This document shows positions 11,730-18,548 of a stretch of 32,076 bases of DNA, one piece after another. The stretch comes from a virus. Numbering within the stretch: position 1 is the stretch's first letter; every line of letters starts with the position of its first letter. Position numbers and translations under genes: made by a program. The stretch lies in the IMG/VR virus record IMGVR_UViG_3300029893_000045, positions 1 to 32,076 of that record, one strand, 5' to 3'. The notes under the pieces were generated by a model. The model saw nothing but the letters and a program-made list of their open reading frames with translations. It made no database searches and was not told the DNA's origin.

Positions 11730-13848
11730 AAACGCCGAACCCGCCAAAGTGGACGAGCTCGCCAAGAGCGTCTATCAAAAGTATTCCGCGTCCGCTAACT
11801 ACTACCAAGATGAGCACGAGCTTTGGCGCCTGTGCTGGGAGGAGTATGGCGGCGTTAAGGACGACAAGGACGATACCGAAGAGCCCGATATAAAAATCGG
11901 GCTTGCTTATTCCCTGGTAGAGAACGTCGTGGCGCGCTGCGTGCAGGCGTTCCTGGGGAACCCGTCGGTCATCACCAAGCCCAAGCGCAAGGATCATGTC
12001 GCCAAGGCCGAGAACTACGACGGCCTTATCCGCGGCTACCGCGCCTCTCCCGCTTACCGCCTTGACTCGATAGACGCCACGCGCGAGCGCGTCATCTGCG
12101 GTACGTCCTGGGAGATAGACGAGTGGGCCAACGACTTTGTAGAGGGCTTGCGCTGGGCCAAGACCATGTCCGAGAAGCTGGTGGATATGGACATCCCGGT
12201 CGTGTCGGCCGTGGCCAAGGTGGCCAGCAAGGTGGCGTTCCGCGCCTGGAAGAAGGTCAAGCACATTTTCCCGGTGCGCGTAGGCTACCGGACGCGCTAT
12301 CCGTCTATTTTCGATATGTTCCCGCAGCCTGGCCGCAACCGGCTGGAGCATTGCGAGTGGGTCATCGAGCGCGTGCGCTATAAGTCCATAGCCGACCTGA
12401 AAGAGGCCAAGTATACGGACCCGGAGACCGGCGAATCGGTTCCGGTCTACGACCTCTCCGCTTTCGAGGAAATGCAGGAGCAGAAAATTAAAATACGGCC
12501 TATGCAGTATAACGAGGGCCTGGACTACGAGGCGTTCAAGGCTGATTACACGAAGCAGCGGGACGTCGAAGAGGAGCACGATGACGGCGTGGACGCCGTG
12601 TCCCTGCTGGTGCTGCGCTCTGACCGGGAAATCATCACGGTCGCCAACGGCTGCCACGTCATCCAGCATGTCAAGGACCTGTTCCACAAGCCCGGCAAGC
12701 GTATCCGCGTGCGCTACTATACGCAGAACCGCCATTCCATCTACGGCAAGGGCCTGCTCGAGCCTATCCTTGACCTGATTGACGAGATTCACGACGTCCA
12801 CAACTTGTCCATGCAGAACTGGTTCCGCGAGGTCAACCGGATGATGGCCTACGTTGAGGACGCCATCCCCTACCCGGACGACCTTAATCCGCGCGCCGGC
12901 GGTAAGGTGCGCATAAAGCAGGGCATGGACGTGCAGCGCGCCATAATGCCGATAGTGAGCCGGCCGCCCACCGGCGAGATGATAACCGCCGAGTCCAATT
13001 TGCGCGGCTTGACCGAGAACATCGTGTCGGTGGCCGATCTGACGCCCGGCGCTATGGGCACGAAGCCGTACCATAAAACTTACGGCGGCATGATGGAGAT
13101 TCAGTCCTTGTTTGATAAGCGCTTCGGCGTAATCGCCGCGCTGGATCAGGCCGTCACTATGCAGCAGTACGAGGACGCCTATTGGCTGCACGAGCAGTTC
13201 ATGTTTGATGACGTGACCGTGGCCGGCGGCAAGGGTGGCCTGGGTGCCCGGACGTTCTCGCGCGAGGACATAGACACCGAGGGCGAGGGCTTCCTGTTTG
13301 TGGCCTCTGACGACCCGTCGTTCGGTGACACGCAGGTGCAGCGCAATCAGAACATGGTCCTGCTGGACCTGTGCTTGAAATACGTGCAGGCGCGCGCCGC
13401 GCTCAATAAGACCGAGTGGCGCGACGTGAAAGCCGACGAGGTCCTGGAGGACGTGTTCGAATCGTTTGGCCGCTACGACATGGACAAGCTGCTGGTGGTG
13501 GACGAGGGCGTCTTGTCGCCGGAGAAAGAGTACGAGCTTATCCTGCAAGGGGTGGCGCCGCAGGTCAATCCCAAGGAGAACCTGACCTGGCACCTGATAA
13601 AGCACATGATTCAGCTTCAGACCATGCGCAACGCCAACCAGAACCTGCCGCCGCAGCTTGAGGCCATGCTAGTCAACCATATGGCGGCCACGCAGGACGC
13701 CATCAACGCGGTGGCGCAGCAGCCGGAGGTTTTCGCCGCGGAGTTCGCGCAGTCAGAGGCCATGCGCGACATGTCCAAAATGCCGGCCACGCCTATAAAC
13801 TTGGGTCAGAATTTACCGCAATCGCAGGGGGTGACCGGTGCAGCCTAG
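11713..13848 (+). CDS. Portal protein
   Basis: 711 residues. The early conserved region (Y-S-L-V-E-N-V-V-A-R) and the long stem section (L-D-L-I-D-E-I-H-D-V-H-N-L) are in the style of large portals. Its length and place between large terminase and scaffold/capsid genes match the portals of P22-like and related short-tailed phages (about 700 residues), whose C-terminal barrel projects into the head; residues about 640-711 are Gln/Ala/Met-rich as such barrels are. Twelve copies should form the DNA channel. Called on position and length together with these segments. Confidence 0.75.
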   Translation: MENLLKNAEPAKVDELAKSVYQKYSASANYYQDEHELWRLCWEEYGGVKDDKDDTEEPDIKIGLAYSLVENVVARCVQAFLGNPSVITKPKRKDHVAKAENYDGLIRGYRASPAYRLDSIDATRERVICGTSWEIDEWANDFVEGLRWAKTMSEKLVDMDIPVVSAVAKVASKVAFRAWKKVKHIFPVRVGYRTRYPSIFDMFPQPGRNRLEHCEWVIERVRYKSIADLKEAKYTDPETGESVPVYDLSAFEEMQEQKIKIRPMQYNEGLDYEAFKADYTKQRDVEEEHDDGVDAVSLLVLRSDREIITVANGCHVIQHVKDLFHKPGKRIRVRYYTQNRHSIYGKGLLEPILDLIDEIHDVHNLSMQNWFREVNRMMAYVEDAIPYPDDLNPRAGGKVRIKQGMDVQRAIMPIVSRPPTGEMITAESNLRGLTENIVSVADLTPGAMGTKPYHKTYGGMMEIQSLFDKRFGVIAALDQAVTMQQYEDAYWLHEQFMFDDVTVAGGKGGLGARTFSREDIDTEGEGFLFVASDDPSFGDTQVQRNQNMVLLDLCLKYVQARAALNKTEWRDVKADEVLEDVFESFGRYDMDKLLVVDEGVLSPEKEYELILQGVAPQVNPKENLTWHLIKHMIQLQTMRNANQNLPPQLEAMLVNHMAATQDAINAVAQQPEVFAAEFAQSEAMRDMSKMPATPINLGQNLPQSQGVTGAA

Positions 13849-14164
13849 CAAGATGACCAACGACGAGCTGGCGGCCGCCGTGAGCAAGGGCGCGGCCGTC
13901 GCGCTGTTTATAAGCGAGAACGCGATTTATCGCGACATCATACTGCCGGCGATCGCAGAAGCGGACAAGGTCGCCTCGCGTGACGGCGATTGGCGGCCGG
14001 GTCATGTCACGGACGCCGTTGCTATCGCAATCTACAATTCATATAATTCGGGGAAGAAGGACGCGCACGGCTTTGTGGCCTCTGTCCTTGAGCGCGTGGT
14101 GCGGGACGGTGAAGAGGCCAGGAAAGAGTTGGAGCGGAGAGGCAACAATGCCGGTAAAAAGTAA
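13838..14164 (+). CDS. Hypothetical helical protein after portal
   Basis: 108 residues from GTG 13838, eight bases after GGGGG; an alternative ATG is at 13853. The product is Ala-rich and helical, with a charged C-terminal end (D-G-E-E-A-R-K-E-L-E-R-R). It overlaps the portal stop and the following gene. No family recognised. Position suggests a head assembly accessory. Confidence 0.6.
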   Translation: MQPSKMTNDELAAAVSKGAAVALFISENAIYRDIILPAIAEADKVASRDGDWRPGHVTDAVAIAIYNSYNSGKKDAHGFVASVLERVVRDGEEARKELERRGNNAGKK

Positions 14165-14285
14165 GGCGCAGTTGCGCTGGCTGGCCGCCGCCGAGGAACG
14201 CGGCGACGTAAAGCGAGGCACTTTTAAGAGATGGAGAAGGCACACCGGGAGCACGAAGCGGCTTCCCGCGCGCAAGGGCTGGTAG
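14148..14285 (+). CDS. Small basic MPVKSKAQ-type phage protein
   Basis: 45 residues beginning M-P-V-K-S-K-A-Q-L-R-W, a recurrent start among tiny phage proteins encoded close to portal and capsid genes, and ending in K-R-L-P-A-R-K-G-W. About one third of residues are Lys or Arg, so nucleic-acid contact is likely. The exact role in other phages is not established to my knowledge. It overlaps the preceding gene by 17 bp. Confidence 0.65.
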   Translation: MPVKSKAQLRWLAAAEERGDVKRGTFKRWRRHTGSTKRLPARKGW

Positions 14286-14428
14286 AGGCTCTGCATATCC
14301 TGGACAGGCGGTGGCCGTTCCGCTGGTGCCGGGACTACGATTTCGGGGACAACCCCCAAAAACCAAAGCCGGAAAACCCGGCGCAAGGAGAAAGTGATGA
14401 CCGGAAACGCGAGCGAGACGACAGGTAG
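14231..14428 (+). CDS. Hypothetical small charged protein
   Basis: 65 residues, overlapping the basic protein upstream and the scaffold downstream in a different frame. It fills an otherwise empty gap of about 110 bp. The middle has W-P-F-R-W-C-R-D-Y-D-F, and the end is a highly charged tail. A weak AAGAG precedes the ATG. It could be a chance frame; support is the gap it fills and the overlapping style of this genome. Confidence 0.45.
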   Translation: MEKAHREHEAASRAQGLVEALHILDRRWPFRWCRDYDFGDNPQKPKPENPAQGESDDRKRERDDR

Positions 14429-15392
14429 CGCAGGGGCGCAGACAGCGGCCCCTGCCGGCACGAATACGCAGACCCCGCAGGCCCCGACCCCGGCGGCCGC
14501 TGCGCCCGATAAGGGCGGCCAGCGCGACGCTTGGGATCGCATGGGCGTGTCCCTCGATGATCTGCCCGTAGTAGAGGGCGGCAACGAGGAGGGGGAGGCA
14601 ACTGCCGAGGGCAACACCAACGAGGATGGCGGCGAACCCGCCAAGCCGGAGGCCAAGCCCGATACCGGGTCCGAGCTCACGACCAAGGCTGGTCGCGTCT
14701 TTAAGACGCCGACCGAGCTTCTGACTGCTTACGAGAACTCGTCCAATGAGGGCGTTCGCCTGGCCGCGGAGATAAAGATGACCAAGGCCGCGCACGAAGC
14801 CCTTAACGGGCAGCTCCAGGAGGCCAACAAGGCCCTGATGGAGCTGCAGGAGTATGTAAGCACTACCGGGACGTTCCCCGGCGCTAAAACGCCGGACGAG
14901 GTCGCGGCCATGACCGAGGAGGAGAGGTATAACTACTACTCCGACAAGCGGGCATGGGAAGCCAAGCGCACCGAGTATTCGAACCGCATATCCAACGCCA
15001 AGAAGGCCGCGGAGGAGTACGCCAAGAACGTGCGCTCTATCATAGACCGGACGGAGAGGGAGATGGCTGCCGACACGGCCGCCTATCCCGGCTTCACCGA
15101 CATGGCCGAGCTGCGCGGGGAAATACTCAAGAACTCGCCCCACCTGGACAACAAGCCCGACACGCCCTACGTGACGTATTTCATAGCCAAGGGTCTGCTG
15201 GCCGGGCGCGAGGCCGCCGAGAAGGCGCGCCTAGAGGCCGAGTCACAGCAAAAAGCCAAGGCCGATGCGGAGGCCGCGTCGCGTCAGGCAGGCGGTGGCG
15301 CACCGTCAGCCGGAGGGAAACCTGCGCCGAAAGAAAACACCGGATTGGACCGTACCGTGGCCGCTTTCAAGCGTCGCCGCGGCGGCTTCTGA
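14397..15392 (+). CDS. Scaffolding protein
   Basis: 331 residues; ATG 14397 lies six bases after AAGGAG (a GTG one codon earlier is too close). It begins with an Ala/Thr/Gly/Pro-rich disordered part, then a long charged helical section (about 100-290, rich in Glu, Lys and Ala) and a Gly/Pro-rich hinge before a basic tip (V-A-A-F-K-R-R-R-G-G-F). Basic C-terminal tips bind coat protein in P22-type scaffolds. Its position just before the major capsid gene supports the call. Sequence identity with known scaffolds was not testable here. Confidence 0.7.
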   Translation: MTGNASETTGSAGAQTAAPAGTNTQTPQAPTPAAAAPDKGGQRDAWDRMGVSLDDLPVVEGGNEEGEATAEGNTNEDGGEPAKPEAKPDTGSELTTKAGRVFKTPTELLTAYENSSNEGVRLAAEIKMTKAAHEALNGQLQEANKALMELQEYVSTTGTFPGAKTPDEVAAMTEEERYNYYSDKRAWEAKRTEYSNRISNAKKAAEEYAKNVRSIIDRTEREMAADTAAYPGFTDMAELRGEILKNSPHLDNKPDTPYVTYFIAKGLLAGREAAEKARLEAESQQKAKADAEAASRQAGGGAPSAGGKPAPKENTGLDRTVAAFKRRRGGF

Positions 15393-15421
15393 CCGAATCT
15401 TAGCAGACAGGAGTTACTACA

Positions 15422-16588
15422 ATGGCAAACAGACAGGTGGTGCAGACCAGCTCGAACCAGGGCACGGAAGGACGTGCGGTTCGCGCGGTCGCGCCGAAGA
15501 TACACGAACTGGAACCCGATAAGTACCCGCTTTGCGTCATCCTGACCAAAGCCGCCGGCCGCCTCATCAGCGCCGGCAATAAAAAGGTGGAATGGCTGGA
15601 GGACGAGCTGACCCCGCAGTTCGACGCCCTGGGCGCCGCCCTGACCGCCGACGCGACCTCGATGACCGTGGTGGACTACACCAAGTTCGTCAAGGGCATG
15701 CTGGTGCGCGTGGACAAGCAGGAAATCGTCCGCGTCAAGGCCACCCCTACCTCCACGACCGTGACCATAACGCGCGCCGTGGGCGAAACCGCCGCGCGGG
15801 CCGCCGTTAACAGCTCGCAGCTCCACATAATCGGCGTATCGGCCGAGGAAGGCGCCCCGCTGGCGTCCATCCTGGCGACGGTCAAGACCAACCCGTATAA
15901 CTACATGGACATCACCCGCACCCCGTTCGGCTGGACCGGCACGGCGCAGGAGTCCGACGTCTACGGGCAGGGCGACCGGGAATATGACCGGGCCAAGGCC
16001 ATCGTGGAGCACTGCCGCGACCTCGAAAAGAAGCTAATCCTCTCCGAGCGCTCCCTGACCGCCACCGGCGGCGCGGACAGCAAGGAGCACAGGACCATGC
16101 GCGGCGTTCATCACTGGATAACCACCAACGTCCAGGCCGAGAACGGCGAGCTGACCGAGGCCGAGTTCGACGAGTTCGTGCGGAAATCGTTCCGCTACGG
16201 CTCCAAGAAGAAACTGGGCCTGATGTCGGGGAAAATCCTCAACGTCATCAATGACTTCGCCAAGAACCGCATACAGCTCAAGCCGATGGACTCGAAATAC
16301 GGCCTCGCGCTCAAGAGCTACTTGACGGCTTTCGGCGAGCTCGAACTGGCCTACCACCCGCTGCTGGAGAACGACTCGCTGACCGACCTGACGGGCCTGG
16401 CCGGCACCGGCTACATCCTGGACGTGGCGAACCTCGCCATCCACCACATGCCGAACCGCTACATGGTTCACCGCATGGACGTGGGCACGCCCGGCGACGA
16501 CGCCAAGACCGAGGAGATGCTGTCGGAATGCACAATCAGCGTCGCCCTTGAGAAAGCGCACGGCAAGATAACCGGCGTCACGCAGTAA
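15422..16588 (+). CDS. Major capsid protein (DUF5309/SU10-like)
   Basis: 388 residues, preceded by AGGAG. The sequence shows the DUF5309 style: N-terminal strand region, Thr/Val-rich insert at about 75-135 (T-S-M-T-V-V, V-T-I-T-R-A-V-G), T-P-F-G-W-T-G-T-A, and the spine helix with D-V-Y-G-Q-G-D-R-E-Y-D-R-A-K. This family folds like HK97 coat and forms the icosahedral shell. It follows the scaffold and precedes a signal-peptide protein. No protease gene is seen, so the delta domain is probably the separate scaffold. Confidence 0.8.
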   Translation: MANRQVVQTSSNQGTEGRAVRAVAPKIHELEPDKYPLCVILTKAAGRLISAGNKKVEWLEDELTPQFDALGAALTADATSMTVVDYTKFVKGMLVRVDKQEIVRVKATPTSTTVTITRAVGETAARAAVNSSQLHIIGVSAEEGAPLASILATVKTNPYNYMDITRTPFGWTGTAQESDVYGQGDREYDRAKAIVEHCRDLEKKLILSERSLTATGGADSKEHRTMRGVHHWITTNVQAENGELTEAEFDEFVRKSFRYGSKKKLGLMSGKILNVINDFAKNRIQLKPMDSKYGLALKSYLTAFGELELAYHPLLENDSLTDLTGLAGTGYILDVANLAIHHMPNRYMVHRMDVGTPGDDAKTEEMLSECTISVALEKAHGKITGVTQ

Positions 16589-16600
16589 GGGCTTAAGCCC
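16589..16600. other. Dyad GGGCTTAAGCCC after the capsid gene
   Basis: A perfect 12-bp palindrome starting right after the capsid stop and followed at once by AAGGAG of the next gene. It can form only a 4-bp stem with a TTAA loop, so it is more likely a stability or processing element than a terminator. Confidence 0.3.
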
Positions 16601-16614
16601 AAGGAGATAAAGAC

Positions 16615-17397
16615 ATGATAAAGATGATAGCGGGCTTCGTCCTGGCGGCCCTGATGGCCGGGAACGCGTCGGCTCTTTCTTCGGAGAGCGCGCTCATAGC
16701 GGAGTATACGAAGAAGCACGTGGCCGCGATAAACGACTACAACGACGCCGGGCTGATAAAGCTGACTTATGTCGGCTCTGCCACCCAGGCCGTTGTCGGC
16801 GTTACCGCGACTGCGTTCACGACCGAGGCGCCTTTGGGCACGGCCGACCTGACGATAGACATATCGGCGGCGGCCTATGACACCATAGGCGAGCTCTGCG
16901 ACTACCTGGACGCGCAGGCCAATTACACCTGCGTGCTGACCGGCGGCAAACGCGACGACAGCTCCGGCCTGCTCAAAAACGTGACCGCTGCGGCGGCTAC
17001 CGACGCGAAAGCGGCCGGCGGCTATGAGGTCCTGATAGACACCGGCGGCGCTGTGGCGACCGACCCCTACATCCTGCGCCTGGGCATAACCCCGGCCACC
17101 GGGAAGCGGGTCGTGCTGAAATACTGCACCGGCAACATCAACGTCATAGACAGGCTGGCCGTTTACGGCAAGCTCGCCAAATACGACGGCATATCGGACG
17201 GCGTAACCCGCAACGATACGACCCTCGTCTACAGCGAGGTGACCGCCGACGACACCGACAAGACCATCGGCAACATCTACGACGGCTCCGGCTGGCTGGA
17301 GTTCGCGAAAGATGAGCACGTCGTCATCTCCAGCGTAGATGCCGATAATACCCAGGCCGCCGCCAACTTCATAAAGTGCGCCTGGTTCGAAAAGTAA
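16615..17397 (+). CDS. Secreted-type virion protein with signal peptide
   Basis: 260 residues; ATG 16615 has a clear AAGGAG. Residues 1-20 form a textbook Sec signal: Lys3, hydrophobic core I-A-G-F-V-L-A-A-L-M-A-G, and cleavage site N-A-S-A/L-S. The mature part is Thr/Ala/Asp-rich and strand-rich, with four Cys (95, 106, 171, 255), an even number that would allow two disulfides. It directly follows the major capsid gene, the usual place of decoration or head-fibre genes. A signal peptide on such a gene is very unusual. No family recognised. Confidence 0.7.
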   Translation: MIKMIAGFVLAALMAGNASALSSESALIAEYTKKHVAAINDYNDAGLIKLTYVGSATQAVVGVTATAFTTEAPLGTADLTIDISAAAYDTIGELCDYLDAQANYTCVLTGGKRDDSSGLLKNVTAAAATDAKAAGGYEVLIDTGGAVATDPYILRLGITPATGKRVVLKYCTGNINVIDRLAVYGKLAKYDGISDGVTRNDTTLVYSEVTADDTDKTIGNIYDGSGWLEFAKDEHVVISSVDADNTQAAANFIKCAWFEK

Positions 17398-17410
17398 GAG
17401 CAGCAGTCAA

Positions 17411-17433
17411 GGGGGCCGGCCAACCCGGCCCCC
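17411..17433 (+). terminator. Nine-bp GC hairpin after the secreted protein gene
   Basis: GGGGGCCGG (17411-17419), a 5-nt loop, CCGGCCCCC (17425-17433). TATGTTAAAA follows rather than T-run, so it is at best a partial terminator; it could stabilise the abundant capsid message upstream. Confidence 0.5.
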
Positions 17434-17456
17434 TATGTTAAAAGCAGGAGAAAAAA

Positions 17457-17810
17457 ATGATCAAGACCTACATAACCCCGAAGATGAAAGAGCCCGAGCT
17501 GGTGGTGCAGCCTGCCGGTAAAAAGGACCCCCAGGGGAACCGCATACCGCGCAAAACCATACAGTTCCGGCCCAACGGGGCCAGCGTGGGGCAGTACACG
17601 ACCTCCGATCCCAAGGAGCAGGAGTTCCTCGACAGCCACGAATACATGACCACCGGCGAGATGATGGTGATGGGCGCCGAGAGCGATCTGCCGGCCGCCG
17701 AGCCGACCGTCAAGACGCGCGTTGGCCCGCAGACCGCCGCGGAAGATACCCCGCCTACGCCGCCGGCAGCCAAAGCCGTGCCGGCCAAGGCCGCGCGGGT
17801 AAAGAAGTAA
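17457..17810 (+). CDS. Hypothetical virion-region protein
   Basis: 117 residues, ATG seven bases after AGGAG. Residues 1-75 look folded (strands around Y-I-T-P-K-M, T-I-Q-F-R-P-N-G); residues 76-117 are a Pro/Ala/Lys tail ending A-A-R-V-K-K. The arrangement is seen in small head-completion or linker proteins, but no family is recognised. Confidence 0.6.
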   Translation: MIKTYITPKMKEPELVVQPAGKKDPQGNRIPRKTIQFRPNGASVGQYTTSDPKEQEFLDSHEYMTTGEMMVMGAESDLPAAEPTVKTRVGPQTAAEDTPPTPPAAKAVPAKAARVKK

Positions 17811-17834
17811 AGCAGCCCCGGGAGGGTGATGGAT

Positions 17835-18548
17835 ATGGACCTGGACGTTTTTATCGCCAAGCTTAAACGCAAGACGCAGTTCGGCAATCCGTCAGTGGCC
17901 ACCGATCAGCAGGCGAAGGACGTCCTTGATTCAATAAACCAGAGCCTGCGCGTCATCACGCGCAATTGGTTATGGGACTGGCTCATGGACCCTATATCCA
18001 TCGCCCTCGTCGCGGGCACTACCGACTACACGCTGGACGCCGACATCAGCAAGATAATCAGCATAGACGCCGGCAACGGCAAGACGCTGGACAACATCAC
18101 CGTTTCCGAGTATCACCGCTACCGCAAGCCCGACACCACGTCCGGGGAGACGATCTACGGCGATCCCGGCTGGTACCTTTATATCGGACGCGACGCCACC
18201 GGGGCGCGCAAGATACGGATAGGCAACATCCCGACCTCATCCACGACGCTGACCGGCTTTGGTAAGTTGAAGCTCACGTCGTTCTCCGAGAGCGACCTGG
18301 GCACGGCCGCCGATTTCCTGCCGTTCCCTGATGAGGGGGAGGACGTGCTGGAGGCGTTCGTCCTGGCCGACATATACGCCTATCAGGGGAAGAAGGACCT
18401 TATTTTCCCGCAGAAACAGGAGGCCGAGAAAAAGCTGCTGCTGTGGCGTGGCGAGTCCACCACGGAGCCGTCATCTCGCGCGACCACCTCGTTGCCGGAT
18501 TACATCCGCAACAAGCGCGCCGACAGACGGGGCGGCCGCTATGTTTAA
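17835..18548 (+). CDS. Head-tail adaptor-like protein (P22 gp4 / T7 gp11 type)
   Basis: 237 residues from ATG 17835, nine bases after GGAGG; ATG 17829 or GTG 17826 would be too near the Shine-Dalgarno. The helical start (A-K-D-V-L-D-S-I-N-Q-S-L-R-V-I), W-L-W-D-W, a strand-rich middle, and a final helical part (A-F-V-L-A-D-I-Y-A-Y-Q-G-K-K-D) match adaptor proteins that sit under the portal of short-tailed phages. The gene overlaps the nozzle-like gene by 8 bp. Assigned by fold style and position. Confidence 0.6.
   Translation: MDLDVFIAKLKRKTQFGNPSVATDQQAKDVLDSINQSLRVITRNWLWDWLMDPISIALVAGTTDYTLDADISKIISIDAGNGKTLDNITVSEYHRYRKPDTTSGETIYGDPGWYLYIGRDATGARKIRIGNIPTSSTTLTGFGKLKLTSFSESDLGTAADFLPFPDEGEDVLEAFVLADIYAYQGKKDLIFPQKQEAEKKLLLWRGESTTEPSSRATTSLPDYIRNKRADRRGGRYV

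Noticed and set aside
11557-13605. Long antisense open frame opposite the portal gene (682 codons)
   Set aside because: Low-complexity His/Leu/Gly/Arg translation typical of the complement of GC-rich coding DNA; the + strand portal explains the region.
18331-18540. Upstream extension of the nozzle-like gene by 70 codons
   Set aside because: The extension overlaps the adaptor gene in another frame, is Arg/Ser-rich and would bury the signal peptide; ATG 18541 is preferred.
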